Source: Aeromicrobium sp. (GTDB lineage Bacteria; Actinomycetota; Coriobacteriia; Anaerosomatales; Anaerosomataceae). Taken from it: 49,471 bases of DNA. Where the stretch lies: NCBI GenBank assembly GCA_015351705.1, contig JADIIM010000044.1, forward strand, positions 1 through 49,471, read 5' to 3'. A model generated the notes under the pieces. The model was not told the origin of the DNA, did no database searches, and saw nothing but the letters and a program-made list of their open reading frames with translations. The position numbers were made by a program, and so were the translations under genes. Below are positions 19,671 to 28,196 of the stretch, in pieces (position 1 is the stretch's first letter; every line of letters starts with the position of its first letter).

Positions 19671-20825
19671 CTAGAGCCCGGCGCCCTCGGCGACCGTGCG
19701 GCGGACCCCGTCCGGCACCCCGATGCTCACCAGCCGTGTTAGCTCGCCCTGGAACGCGTTGCCCTCGATCGCCAGCAGCGCCGTCCCATCAGCGCTCCAG
19801 CCAAGCGGCACGCAGTCCCGACGTCCCGCCAGCGCGTGTACCTCCGCACTTCCCGTACGAGCGACGAACAGGCGCGAGTACCCGTCATCTCCGCTCTCGG
19901 TCCAGGCGAGCCAGCGGCCGTCAGGAGACGGCATGAGGGAAGTGACCGCGACGGCACGGTCGGTGCTGGGTCTGCCGAATCGTCCGCGCACGGTCCCGTC
20001 ACGCGCGTCGAGCACCTGTATGACCGGGGCCTCCCCGTCCGATGAGGCGAGCGCCACGTAGAGGGCATCACCCGCCGCCGCGATGCCGGTCACCCGGCCG
20101 TGCGCGCCGAAGCGGGTCATGCTCCCGTCTCGCCACACGACGACACGTGATCCGTCCCCGTCAGCTGACACACCCACGACGATGTCGGCCGAGTCCGCCG
20201 CGTACATCGGCCGGCTGCCGGCGAACAGTCGCTGCGGGCGGCTTCCATCGCGCGCGACACGAGCCACTGCAGGTCCCGGCGTCGCATAGACGAGAGTCGA
20301 GGAGTCCGCCGCCCACGACGGCCAGCCGGGCAGTGCGGGGCCGGTCTCGACGACCACGCCTGATGCCACGTCGCACACGCGCAGCACGCCGGCATCGTCC
20401 TCCACCCAGGCGAGTGTCCGGCCGTCAGGTGAGAGTGCGAACGCTCCGCCCGCGGCCTGCGCCACCCGGCGCTCGCCGGAGCCGTCCTCGGCAACGACGC
20501 ACAGCCATCCGTCGCGCCGATACGCGACGAGCGGTGACCGCTCGACCGTCGGCCCGCCCGGCGCGCTGCGACCGGACCCCGCGTCGCCCGTCTGCGGTCC
20601 GTCCGGCGAAGACCCCGGCTCCCCGGCACCCACATCCGGCGGCGCGTACGTGGCGACGACCGAGCGGGTCGGCTCCAGCGTGACCTCGGCCGGGGTGATC
20701 GGGGGCGGCGCCTCGTCGTCCGCGCCAGAGCGGTCCGCCGACCTCACAGCGAAGACGACGACGCCCGCCAGCAGCACCGCCGCGACGCCGAGCGCCGTGA
20801 TGGCCGTGCGCCGGCGGGCGTCCAC
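19671..20825 (-). CDS. secreted/membrane-anchored WD40-like (TolB-type) beta-propeller protein
   Basis: A 384-residue protein with an N-terminal transmembrane or uncleaved signal segment (TAITALGVAAVLLAGVVVFAV), a Pro/Gly/Ser-rich linker (residues about 35-95), and a propeller with PD40-like blades: GGAFALSPDGRTLAWVEDD, GWPSWAADSSTLVYAT, SLMPSPDGRWLAWTESGDDG and PLGWSADGTALLAIEG. GTG at 20825 follows GGAGG with 6-base spacing. It starts 13 bases after the dehydrogenase gene, so the two are likely co-transcribed, although no functional link is apparent. Propellers of this type bind proteins or sugars outside the cell; the role here is unknown. Confidence 0.8.
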   Translation of the reverse strand: MDARRRTAITALGVAAVLLAGVVVFAVRSADRSGADDEAPPPITPAEVTLEPTRSVVATYAPPDVGAGEPGSSPDGPQTGDAGSGRSAPGGPTVERSPLVAYRRDGWLCVVAEDGSGERRVAQAAGGAFALSPDGRTLAWVEDDAGVLRVCDVASGVVVETGPALPGWPSWAADSSTLVYATPGPAVARVARDGSRPQRLFAGSRPMYAADSADIVVGVSADGDGSRVVVWRDGSMTRFGAHGRVTGIAAAGDALYVALASSDGEAPVIQVLDARDGTVRGRFGRPSTDRAVAVTSLMPSPDGRWLAWTESGDDGYSRLFVARTGSAEVHALAGRRDCVPLGWSADGTALLAIEGNAFQGELTRLVSIGVPDGVRRTVAEGAGL

Positions 20826-20838
20826 GGCGCGCCTCCGC

Positions 20839-21930
20839 CTACAACCGCTCGATGAGCGCGTCGGCGTATGCCTGCGTCCCCACCGAGCCTTCGGTGCTGC
20901 CGGTCACAGAGCGCTTGATGTCGTAGGTCACCTTCTCGCCCTCGCCGATGACGGTCCGCACGGCGGCGAGTATCCGCGCCGCGGCGTCACGCTCACCGAG
21001 GTGGTTGAGCATGAGGACCGCCGAGAGGATCTCGGCCGTCGGGTTGGCGACGTCCTTACCCGCATACTTCGGCGCCGAGCCGTGCACCGGCTCGAAGACC
21101 GCGCAGTCGTCCCCGATGTTGGCGCCCGGCGCGATACCGAGACCGCCGATGAGCCCGGCGGCAAGGTCGGAGACGATGTCGCCGTACAGGTTCGGGAGGA
21201 CCAGCACGTCCCACCACTCGGGATGCAGGACGAGCTGCATGCAGGTGGCGTCCACGATGTAGTCCTCGAACTCGATCCCAGAGTCCTTGTACTCGGCGGC
21301 CACCTCACGGGCGACCTTGAGGAACAGGCCGTCGGAGTGCTTGAGGATGTTGGCCTTGTGGACCGCTGTGACCTTTGTGCGGCCGTTGGCGATGGCGTAT
21401 TCGAACGCGTGCTTCACGATGCGCCGCGTTCCCGTGATGCTGATCGGCTTGAGCGAGATGCCCGAGTCGGGCCGGATCGCACCGGCTCCCTCGGCGGCGG
21501 CGAACTCGATCAGGCGGCGGGCCCCGTCGGAGCCCTCCTCGAACTCGATGCCGGCGTACAGGTCCTCGGTGTTCTCGCGCACGATGACGAGGTCGATGTC
21601 CTCATAGCGAGCGCCGTTGCCAGGGATGGAGAACGACGGGCGCAGGCACGCATACAGGTCGAGTTCCTTGCGCAGTGCGACGTTCACGCTGCGGAAGCCG
21701 GTGCCGATCGGCGTGGTGATGGGGCCTTTGATGGCGACCTTGTTCTTGCGCACGGACTCGAGCACGTGCTCCGGCAGCGGAGTGCCGTACTTGTCCATGA
21801 CATCGGCGCCGGCCTCGGCGATCTCCCAGGCGATGTCCACCCCGGTCGCCTCGACCACGCGCGTCATCGCGGTGGTGAGCTCCGGGCCGATGCCATCACC
21901 GGGGATGAGCGTGACAGTGTGCTTGGCCAT
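20839..21930 (-). CDS. NAD-dependent isocitrate/3-isopropylmalate dehydrogenase family
   Basis: A 363-residue beta-decarboxylating dehydrogenase. GDGIGPELTTAM is the N-terminal signature, RENTEDLYAGIEF the substrate-loop region, and NLYGDIVSDLAAGLIGGLGIAPGANIG the family pattern. The RENTED loop is typical of NAD-isocitrate dehydrogenases and archaeal LeuB, not of classical LeuB (ELTGG), and the C-terminal EGSVGTQAYADALI also resembles clostridial NAD-IDH. Product could therefore be 2-oxoglutarate or 2-ketoisocaproate. No other leuB candidate occurs in the window, and leuC-leuD lie 1 kb upstream on the same strand. ATG at 21930 follows GGAGG. A TACAAT -10 is at 22026-22031. Confidence 0.88.
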   Translation of the reverse strand: MAKHTVTLIPGDGIGPELTTAMTRVVEATGVDIAWEIAEAGADVMDKYGTPLPEHVLESVRKNKVAIKGPITTPIGTGFRSVNVALRKELDLYACLRPSFSIPGNGARYEDIDLVIVRENTEDLYAGIEFEEGSDGARRLIEFAAAEGAGAIRPDSGISLKPISITGTRRIVKHAFEYAIANGRTKVTAVHKANILKHSDGLFLKVAREVAAEYKDSGIEFEDYIVDATCMQLVLHPEWWDVLVLPNLYGDIVSDLAAGLIGGLGIAPGANIGDDCAVFEPVHGSAPKYAGKDVANPTAEILSAVLMLNHLGERDAAARILAAVRTVIGEGEKVTYDIKRSVTGSTEGSVGTQAYADALIERL

Positions 21931-22025
21931 ACGGTTACCTCCAGGTGTTCGGGGCGGCTCACAGCGGCGCACCCACGGACGGATGGTCGCCGGCAGGCCC
22001 CTCGGCCACCCGGCGCGCACACGAG

Positions 22026-22031
22026 ATTGTA
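22026..22031 (-). promoter_or_regulatory. -10 element before the isocitrate/isopropylmalate dehydrogenase gene
   Basis: TACAAT on the minus strand, about 95 bases upstream of the ATG; no clear -35 partner at 17-18 bases. It would make this gene independent of the PQ-loop gene upstream. Confidence 0.35.
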
Positions 22032-22092
22032 CGCGAGTACGCGACCGCGTGCGCGAACACCCGGCCGTCCGGTCACGCGCACGAAGACGAGA

Positions 22093-22365
22093 TCAGGCAG
22101 CGAACGCGATCCCCACGAGCGTGGCTGCGTGCATGACGATCCACAGCACACTGGTGGCCCACAGCACGGTGCGGCGCTCGAGCAGGCCGTAGACCGTCCA
22201 CAGAACAGCCATCGCCAGGGCGGCGGTCGTGGTGATGGCGCTGATGCCGCCGACGCGCTCCAGAACCCACACGTTGTGAAGCTGGGGAACGGCGGTGAGT
22301 GGATTGATGATGCCGAAACCGAAGAGCACCCGGTCGAAATGTAGCTTGATCTGCTCGGTGGTCAT
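22093..22365 (-). CDS. small PQ-loop (SemiSWEET-like) membrane protein
   Basis: A 90-residue protein with three predicted membrane helices: residues about 10-28 with the PQ-loop motif NPLTAVPQLHNVW, 38-60 (ISAITTTAALAMAVLWTVYGL) and 65-88 (VLWATSVLWIVMHAATLVGIAF). Bacterial SemiSWEETs are three-helix proteins of this size that dimerise to move sugars, and carry a conserved PQ in helix 1. The ATG at 22365 has GAGGA ten bases upstream. Substrate is unknown. It stands alone between the META lipoprotein and the dehydrogenase. Confidence 0.72.
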   Translation of the reverse strand: MTTEQIKLHFDRVLFGFGIINPLTAVPQLHNVWVLERVGGISAITTTAALAMAVLWTVYGLLERRTVLWATSVLWIVMHAATLVGIAFAA

Positions 22366-22468
22366 TGCTCGCTGATCCTCGTGTACGCGTTCTGACGGAG
22401 CGAGAATCATCGATGCGGGGACCACCCAAAGGAAGTGGGCGATGCCAAGCCGTTACCGGCAGTGACGG

Positions 22469-22891
22469 CTACTTCATGAAGACGAGCAGCGGGCTGCCGC
22501 CCTCATCGGCCAGCACAAGCCTGCCGTCCTCATCGAGCGACCACCGGGCGACCTCCGGGAGCAGGGCGAAGTACGCCGCCTCGGCCCGGTTCAGGTCCTC
22601 GTCCGCGGACGCCATCAGCGTGGAGGTGACCATACCGATCTCGATCGAGCCACTCCGGCCGAGTGCGTACGACGCGCTGTAGCTGTTGACCCCGCCGGTG
22701 CCGCCCACCGAGCCGTCCGTGAACGTCGCGGTGATGCCGGCCGCGCCCAGGTCGACCGAGCTGACCGACGAGGCCACGAGCCGCCACGACGAGCCTTCGA
22801 GCGCCGCGCCCCCCGCCTGCGAGCATCCGGCGAACGCAGCCAACGACACCACGAGCGCGATCGCGCCGATCACACGGAATCCAACGGCCAT
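22469..22891 (-). CDS. META-domain lipoprotein (HslJ-like)
   Basis: A 140-residue protein with a lipoprotein signal peptide ending LAAFAGC, so Cys-23 or so would be lipidated. The mature part fits the META domain: LEGSSWRLVASSV, ITATFTDGSVGGTGGVNSYSASY, IGMVTSTLMA, and a final strand GSPLLVFM. META-domain proteins are small surface proteins, some linked to heat stress or novobiocin resistance in enteric bacteria; the function in this group is unknown. A strong hairpin separates it from leuD upstream. Confidence 0.75.
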   Translation of the reverse strand: MAVGFRVIGAIALVVSLAAFAGCSQAGGAALEGSSWRLVASSVSSVDLGAAGITATFTDGSVGGTGGVNSYSASYALGRSGSIEIGMVTSTLMASADEDLNRAEAAYFALLPEVARWSLDEDGRLVLADEGGSPLLVFMK

Positions 22892-22942
22892 AGCGGAACC
22901 CCTCTCGCGCCGAGTGCCGATCGAAGCACGCCCCTTCAGACG

Positions 22943-22981
22943 CCACCCGGGCGCCCCGGGTTCTCCGGGACGCCCGGGTGG
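22943..22981 (-). terminator. strong hairpin terminator after leuD
   Basis: A 17-bp stem with a single mismatch (22943-22959 with 22965-22981, GTTCT loop) lies 5 bases after the leuD stop on the minus strand. It has no U-tract. Confidence 0.7.
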
Positions 22982-22985
22982 ACGG

Positions 22986-23486
22986 CTACACGGCGAATCC
23001 GCCGTGCTTCTTGAAGTGCTCCACGAGCCCGCCGTCGGCGAGCAGCTGCGCCATCACCGGCGGCAGCGGGGCGAACGGGATCTCGGTGCCCTGGGTGAGG
23101 TTCTTCAGCACGCCGGACTCGAGGTCCAGCGAGAGCTCATCGCCGTCGGCGATGAGATCGGTGTCGCACTCGACCACGGGCAGACCGGTGTTGATCGCGT
23201 TGCGGTAGAAGATGCGCGCAAAGCTCTTGGCGAGCACGGCCTTCGTGTTGGAGTGGATGAGCACCAGCGGCGCCTGCTCACGGGAAGATCCCATGCCGAA
23301 GTTCTTGCCGGCCACGAGGAAGCCGCCTGCGGGCTTGACCTTCTCGTAGTAGTGCGGATCGAGGTCCTCCATGGCGTGCACGGCCATGGCCTCCATGTCC
23401 GCCGACTTGAACTTGTACTTGCCGCTGATGATGTAGTCGGTGTTGATGTCGTCACCGTACTTGAACGCCTTCGCCGTGATCGCCAT
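22986..23486 (-). CDS. leuD: 3-isopropylmalate dehydratase small subunit family
   Basis: A 166-residue swivel-domain protein of the short archaeal type: YGDDINTDYIISGKY at the N-terminus, then GGFLVAGKNFGMGSSREQAPLVL and SFARIFYRNAINTGLPVVE. It pairs with a LeuC-type large subunit to complete the active site. The loop after DYIIS, which sets substrate choice in this family, reads GKYKFKSAD and differs from the YLVY type of characterised archaeal LeuD, so isopropylmalate is not certain; aconitate or homoaconitate are alternatives. Its ATG lies 1 base outside the preceding leuC stop, in one operon. It is the only small subunit for two large subunits in the window. Confidence 0.92.
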   Translation of the reverse strand: MAITAKAFKYGDDINTDYIISGKYKFKSADMEAMAVHAMEDLDPHYYEKVKPAGGFLVAGKNFGMGSSREQAPLVLIHSNTKAVLAKSFARIFYRNAINTGLPVVECDTDLIADGDELSLDLESGVLKNLTQGTEIPFAPLPPVMAQLLADGGLVEHFKKHGGFAV

Positions 23487-23487
23487 C

Positions 23488-24768
23488 TCAGGCCTCCCCT
23501 CCCGTGAAGTACTTCCGCGGATCGGTGATGACGCCCTCTATGACCGAGGCGGCCACGGTAGCCGGGCTGCCGAGGTAGATGAACGCGTTGGAGTTGCCCA
23601 TGCGGCCCTTGAAGTTGCGGTTGGCCGTGGAGATGACGTTCTCGCCGTCGGAAGGCACGCCGTTGTGGGTACCCACGCACGGGCCGCAGCCCGGGGTCAC
23701 GAGCACGGCCCCGGCCTCGACGAGGTCCTGGATGTAGCCCGCCGCGATGGCGTCGAGCAGGATCTGCTTGCTCGCCGGCGCGATGATGAGGCGGACGTCG
23801 GGGTGCACCTTGCGACCGCGAAGGATATCCGCCGCAACCTTGAGGTCCTCGAGGCGGCCGTTGGTGCAGGTGCCGATGAAGCCCTGCGCGACCTTTGTGC
23901 CCGCGACCTCCTCGATCGGCGAGACGTTGTCCACCGCGTGCGGCTTGGCTACCTGCGGGCCGATGACCGAGGCGTCGAGCACGATTTCCTCGGCATAGAC
24001 GGCATCCGCATCGGGGTCGACCGGCTGCGGGGCGCGATCGCCACGGCCCTCGTACCACGCGAGCGTCTTGGCGTCGGCCTTCATCAGACCGGCCTTGGCG
24101 CCCACCTCGATCGCCATGTTGGAGATCGTCATCCGCGCGTCCACCGAGAGCGCGTCGATCACGGGACCGTGGAACTCGAGCGCCATGTACGTGGCGCCGT
24201 CCACACCGATCCTGCCCGCGAGCGCGAGGATGAGGTCCTTGCTGAACACGCCGGGCTGGAGCTCGCCGGTGTAGGTCACCTTCATAGTGTCCGGCACCTT
24301 GAACCACAGCTTGCCCGCAGCCATCGCCGCGGCGCCGTCGGTGGAGCCCACGCCCGTGGAGAACACGTTCACGGCGCCGTAGGTGCAGGTGTGGCTGTCG
24401 CAGCCCACCATGAGGTCGCCCGGCACCACGTGCCCGTTCTCGGGGATGAGCTGATGGCACACGCCGCATCCCACGTCGTAGACCTTCGCACCCGTCTTCT
24501 TACCGAACTCGCGCATCATCGTGTGCAGCGCCGAGACGCCCTCGATCGGGCTCGGGCTCGAGTGGTCCATGACCACGGCCACCTTGGCCGGATCGAACAC
24601 GGCCTCCACGCCCATGTTCTCGAGCGCGCGGATCGCGAGCGGCGTCGTGCCGTCCTGACCCATCACGAAGTCCACGTCCGCGACGACGATGTCGCCCGCA
24701 TACGCGTCGGTCCCTGAGTGTGCCGAGAAGATCTTCTCGGCGATCGTCTTGCCTGGAATGGCGCTCAC
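23488..24768 (-). CDS. leuC: 3-isopropylmalate dehydratase large subunit family, second copy
   Basis: A 426-residue aconitase-superfamily protein with [21 protein letters not shown], cluster cysteines in GTCTNGRLED and PGCGPCVGTHNG, and TANRNFKGRMGN. It belongs to the same short subfamily as the copy at 2747-4015 but is clearly diverged from it. The only plausible start is GTG 24768, which has no well-spaced Shine-Dalgarno sequence; instead it overlaps the stop of a 30-codon frame (24765-24857) by GTGA, so translation is probably by coupling. leuD follows directly. Function: isomerisation of 2-isopropylmalate or a related 2-hydroxy acid. Confidence 0.92.
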   Translation of the reverse strand: MSAIPGKTIAEKIFSAHSGTDAYAGDIVVADVDFVMGQDGTTPLAIRALENMGVEAVFDPAKVAVVMDHSSPSPIEGVSALHTMMREFGKKTGAKVYDVGCGVCHQLIPENGHVVPGDLMVGCDSHTCTYGAVNVFSTGVGSTDGAAAMAAGKLWFKVPDTMKVTYTGELQPGVFSKDLILALAGRIGVDGATYMALEFHGPVIDALSVDARMTISNMAIEVGAKAGLMKADAKTLAWYEGRGDRAPQPVDPDADAVYAEEIVLDASVIGPQVAKPHAVDNVSPIEEVAGTKVAQGFIGTCTNGRLEDLKVAADILRGRKVHPDVRLIIAPASKQILLDAIAAGYIQDLVEAGAVLVTPGCGPCVGTHNGVPSDGENVISTANRNFKGRMGNSNAFIYLGSPATVAASVIEGVITDPRKYFTGGEA

Positions 24769-24857
24769 CTCTCTCGCTTCTGCGCCCGGACGCCGTACGT
24801 CACGCAGGCGCGCATGTCCCCCGGTAGTAGCCGACGACGCAGGGGGCCATCGGTCAC
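24765..24857 (-). CDS. short upstream coding frame overlapping leuC (leader peptide)
   Basis: A 30-residue frame starting GTG 24857, with a very good GGGAGG six bases upstream (24864-24869). It ends in TGA overlapping the leuC GTG by 4 bases. The early part reads PLRRRLLPGD, with a tandem CTA-CTA pair, a codon that looks rare in the surrounding genes. Its ribosome-binding site is far better than that of leuC, so it may deliver ribosomes to leuC and sense leucine or arginine tRNA charging. No homologue is known to me. Confidence 0.5.
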   Translation of the reverse strand: MTDGPLRRRLLPGDMRACVTYGVRAQKRER

Positions 24858-24888
24858 GCTGGGCCTCCCGGTGTCCGGCAGATGTAGT

Positions 24889-24918
24889 AGTGTACGGCAC
24901 GGCCGCGCACCGCGTCCA
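24889..24918 (-). promoter_or_regulatory. promoter of the leader-leuC-leuD unit
   Basis: Minus-strand TGGACG (24913-24918) and TACACT (24889-24894) with an 18-base spacer; start predicted near 24882, about 25 bases before the leader GTG. Confidence 0.45.
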
Positions 24919-24960
24919 TGCGGGCCGGCGCTCGAACCCGGGCCGAAACGGGAGGTATGG

Positions 24961-25494
24961 ATGCACATTCGCCCTGCCACCATCGCCGATGCCGCGGCCA
25001 TCGCCGCGATCTACAACGTCGCCGTCCAGACGACCACGGCCAGCTTCGATGTCGAGCCTAAGTCCGTCGATGATCGTATGCAGTGGCTCGAGCACCGCGA
25101 TCAACGGCATCCGGTCATCGTGGCGGTCGATGACGACATCGTCGTGGGATGGGGCGCCTTCTCGCGGTACTCGGAGCGGCCTGCGTATGCCGCGACCGTG
25201 GAGATCTCGATCTACGTCGACGCAGACCACCAGCGGCTCGGCGTCGGCCGCGCCCTGTCACGTGCGCTCCTCGACATGGCCGAGAGCCTCGGGATCCACA
25301 CCGTCCTCGCCCGCATCTGCACGGAGAACACGGCCAGCATCGCGATGGTGCGCGAACTCGGCTTCAGCGATGCGGGGACCATGCACGAGGTAGGACGGAA
25401 GTTCGACAGATGGCTCGATGTCGCGACCTGGGAGTACCTTGTGCCCGGGTACGCGGAGTCTCGGCACGGGACCGACGGGGGACATTCCGGGTAG
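24961..25494 (+). CDS. GNAT N-acetyltransferase (phosphinothricin-acetyltransferase-like)
   Basis: A 177-residue protein. IRPATIADAAAIAAIYN at the start, the acetyl-CoA binding motif DADHQRLGVGRALSRALL (Q/RxxGxG/A) near residues 88-105, and ENTASIAMVRELGFSDAG are the usual GNAT signatures, with overall resemblance to the PAT/MnaT group that acetylates small amino compounds. ATG at 24961 has GGGAGG five bases upstream. It diverges from the leuC leader promoter and precedes a ferredoxin gene. Substrate not known. Confidence 0.85.
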   Translation: MHIRPATIADAAAIAAIYNVAVQTTTASFDVEPKSVDDRMQWLEHRDQRHPVIVAVDDDIVVGWGAFSRYSERPAYAATVEISIYVDADHQRLGVGRALSRALLDMAESLGIHTVLARICTENTASIAMVRELGFSDAGTMHEVGRKFDRWLDVATWEYLVPGYAESRHGTDGGHSG

Positions 25495-25524
25495 GAGCCG
25501 TCCGCAGCCGAGGGGAGGCGTGTG

Positions 25525-25719
25525 ATGAAAGCCGTCGTCGACCGCGACCTGTGCATCGGGTGCGGCATCTGCGAGCAGATGTGTCCGGAGGTCTTCCGCA
25601 TGGCCGAGGACGGGCTCGCGTACGTCATCGATGAGGCTCCGCCGCCGGACGCCTACGCTGACGTGCAGTCCTGCGTGGAGATGTGCCCTGTCGCGGCGAT
25701 CAGCGTCGAGGCGGACTGA
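25525..25719 (+). CDS. single-cluster 4Fe-4S ferredoxin
   Basis: A 64-residue protein with CIGCGICEQMCPEVF at residues 10-24 and SCVEMCPVAAI near the C-terminus, the pattern of monocluster 4Fe-4S ferredoxins such as those of Thermotoga and Desulfovibrio. It is a small cytosolic electron carrier. ATG at 25525 has GGGAGG six bases upstream. The last 20 bases overlap the end of the converging glycosyltransferase gene. Confidence 0.92.
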   Translation: MKAVVDRDLCIGCGICEQMCPEVFRMAEDGLAYVIDEAPPPDAYADVQSCVEMCPVAAISVEAD

Positions 25720-27052
25720 CCGAGTCCGGCACATCCGGCGCACGCGCACCGTCGCGGGCCACCTCGGCATAGATCGCCTCAAGGCGCGTGACCACCGACT
25801 CGAGCGCGTGGCTCCGCACGTCCTCCCGGCATGCCTCACCGAACCGCCGGCGCATCTCCTCGTCATCAAGCAGTCGGCCCATCGCCGTGGCGAGCGCTGC
25901 GTCGTCGCCCGGAGGCACGATCAGTCCGTTGCGCCCGTCAACGACGAGCTCGGGGATGGCGAGCGCGTCGACGCCGACGACCGGGAGCCCGGCCGACATC
26001 GCCTCAAGCAACACGATGCCCTGCGTCTCGATCGTGCTCGCGGTGGCGAACAGGTCGTACTCGGCGTAGATGCCGGCGAGCGCGGACCGGTCGAGGAACC
26101 CGGGCATATGCACGCGGTCAGCGATGCCGAGCCGCTCGGCCAGACGCAGCAGCCCCTCGCGGGCCGGACCGTCGCCCACGATGTCCAGCGTCACGCCGGG
26201 GCGCTCCTCGGCCAGCCGTGCGAACGCTTTGAGCACCACGTCCACGTTCTTCTCGTGTCCGAGCCTGCCGGCGTGAAGCACCTTCCCCCGTGCCCGGTAC
26301 GCAGCCTTGGGCACGACGAGCCCGGTGTCGATACCGTTGCTCAGGTACTCGACCGGCACCGTGACACCATGCTCCTCCAGGGCGCGCTGGAGCGTGACCG
26401 AGGGGGTCAGGACGAGCTCCGCGCGGTTGTACAGGGTGCGGGTGTACTGCCACGCGATGCGTGATGAGAGCCGGCGGCGGTCCTCGGGGCCGGTGGATGT
26501 CAGCACGTCGCGCGCGACCGTCCCCACATCATCGAGCGCCTGCCGTCGGGGCCAGCCGGCGCCTGCCAGCCTGCGCCAGGTCCCCGACTCGAACATCCGC
26601 TCGAAGATGAGCGAGTTGACCACGCGGTCCTGCAGGTCGTCGAGCCGGAGCAGGCGGTGTGGCTCGACATACTGCATGAAGTCCGGGATGTAGGTGTGGT
26701 AGGTCTGAAGCACCGGCAGCCGCATCGCACGGGCCGTGGCAAGTCCGATGACCCCGATGGAGAGCGGCGTGTGGACGTGCACCACGTCCGGGCGGAATCG
26801 GCGCAGCAACCTGGCGACCGAGACCATCGACGGGAGCGCGACCCGCGTGTCCTTGTTGGTGATGAAACTGACGCTGTGGTACCGCCGCACCTGCACGCCG
26901 GGAACCGCGGTGAGCGCGGCCTTCCGGTACTTCGGGCAGACGATCAGCACCGAGTGACCGCGGGCCGCGAGCAGTCGTGTGTGCGACTCGATGCTCGTCA
27001 CCACACCGTTCACCTCGGGCAGATAGGTGTCGGTGAATATCGCTACGCGCAC
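25700..27052 (-). CDS. GT4-family glycosyltransferase
   Basis: A 450-residue GT-B glycosyltransferase. The N-terminal domain starts VRVAIFTDTYLPEVNGVVTS with HTPLSIGVIGL; the C-terminal nucleotide-sugar domain has LHAGRLGHEKNVDVVLKAF, DIVGDGPAREGLL and the EX7E motif ETQGIVLLEAMSAG. These features resemble diacylglycerol/PI glucosyl- or mannosyltransferases (MgdA/PimB-like), which act on membrane lipids at the inner leaflet. GTG at 27052 follows GGAAGGA with 6-base spacing. It lies 25 bases after the PLP enzyme gene on the same strand. Confidence 0.88.
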   Translation of the reverse strand: MRVAIFTDTYLPEVNGVVTSIESHTRLLAARGHSVLIVCPKYRKAALTAVPGVQVRRYHSVSFITNKDTRVALPSMVSVARLLRRFRPDVVHVHTPLSIGVIGLATARAMRLPVLQTYHTYIPDFMQYVEPHRLLRLDDLQDRVVNSLIFERMFESGTWRRLAGAGWPRRQALDDVGTVARDVLTSTGPEDRRRLSSRIAWQYTRTLYNRAELVLTPSVTLQRALEEHGVTVPVEYLSNGIDTGLVVPKAAYRARGKVLHAGRLGHEKNVDVVLKAFARLAEERPGVTLDIVGDGPAREGLLRLAERLGIADRVHMPGFLDRSALAGIYAEYDLFATASTIETQGIVLLEAMSAGLPVVGVDALAIPELVVDGRNGLIVPPGDDAALATAMGRLLDDEEMRRRFGEACREDVRSHALESVVTRLEAIYAEVARDGARAPDVPDSVSPPRR

Positions 27053-27077
27053 GTGCGTTCCTTCCCGCGCCCGGCGC

Positions 27078-28196
27078 TCAGTCCCGGGTCCCGGTCACCG
27101 GGTCACCCTCGAAGAACGGGTGGAACTCCCCGGGCAGAGCGCGGTGGTCGATCCCCACCGCCACCGCCGAGAAGTCGTGCGAGTCGAACGTGTCCCAGAA
27201 GACCACCCGCGCCTCGGAGAGCATACCTGCCTCGGCATCGGCGATGATCGCCGCGAGCGTCTTGGCGGTGTAGGTCTCGTCGAGCACGAGTCCCGCCGAG
27301 GCGCCGAGCTCCATGGCCCGGCGACTCTCAGGCGTCGGGGTGCCGTACCCGTCGGCGACGTAGCGGTCCACGACCCGCACGTTGGTGCTCACAGACACGG
27401 TGCACCCGCAGCCGGGGTCGAACGCACACATCGCATCCGCCGTCGCCTCTATCAGGTCGCCCAGGCGCCCCGCCGAGGCGACCGACTCCGGCGTGACCTG
27501 CACCGCGCGGACCTCGGTAGGGAACTCGGCGACCGAGAGCCCGAGGGTGATCCCGGCGGCGGTCCCCATCGAGCCCATCGCCACGTACACGCAGTCGGGG
27601 ACCGGGCACTCGCCGTGGACCGCCTGCATCGCGAGTTCCATCCCTGCGTCGATCATGCCGGCGGTGGCAAGCGGCGTCGTCCCGCCGTACGGAACGACAT
27701 ACGGCGCCCGGCCGGTGGCCGCCTCCCGCTCATCGCAGAGCGCCCGCGCCCGCTCGAGCGCGTCGTCCGCGTCCCGGGCGAGGCGCACTTCGGCGCCGAA
27801 GTGGTGGTAGAGCAGCAGCGTCCTGCGAACGTGCCCGGTCACGGGCTGTGGCGTGAGGAACAGCGTGACGCCGAGGCGCAGATGGCGCGCGTAGACCGTG
27901 GTCGCAAGCGCATGGTTGGAGCCGAGCCCCCCGAACGTGACGACCTCGCGCGCCCCCGAGCGGAGCGCGTCGGCGAGCGTAAACTCGAGCTTGCGGACCT
28001 TGTTGCCCCCGTAGAGCGTCCCCGACAGGTCGTCGCGCTTGACCCACAGTTCACCGATGTCGAGCTCACGCTCCAACGCATCGAGGCGCTGGACCGGCGT
28101 GGGAAAGGTGCCGAGCGGGACATGCGGCATCCCGTCACGGAGCGCCGGACAGCGCGAGAACAGCGGGTGCGCAGACGGACCTGAGAGGATCTTCAT
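27078..28196 (-). CDS. ACC deaminase/D-cysteine desulfhydrase family PLP enzyme
   Basis: A 372-residue fold type II PLP protein. The PLP lysine is in YGGNKVRKLEF, the substrate loop in GGLGSNHALAT, and the Gly-rich phosphate cup near AMGSMGTAAGITLGL. The family opens aminocyclopropane carboxylate or breaks D-cysteine to pyruvate, sulfide and ammonia; in bacteria that lack plant contact, D-cysteine desulfhydrase is the more common activity. Its ATG overlaps the NYN gene stop (ATGA). No sulfur genes adjoin it. Confidence 0.85.
   Translation of the reverse strand: MKILSGPSAHPLFSRCPALRDGMPHVPLGTFPTPVQRLDALERELDIGELWVKRDDLSGTLYGGNKVRKLEFTLADALRSGAREVVTFGGLGSNHALATTVYARHLRLGVTLFLTPQPVTGHVRRTLLLYHHFGAEVRLARDADDALERARALCDEREAATGRAPYVVPYGGTTPLATAGMIDAGMELAMQAVHGECPVPDCVYVAMGSMGTAAGITLGLSVAEFPTEVRAVQVTPESVASAGRLGDLIEATADAMCAFDPGCGCTVSVSTNVRVVDRYVADGYGTPTPESRRAMELGASAGLVLDETYTAKTLAAIIADAEAGMLSEARVVFWDTFDSHDFSAVAVGIDHRALPGEFHPFFEGDPVTGTRD

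Noticed and set aside
22366-22425. Earlier start for the PQ-loop protein
   Set aside because: The frame continues upstream to 22425 but the added residues are hydrophilic and unlike SemiSWEET proteins; the ATG at 22365 begins just before helix 1.
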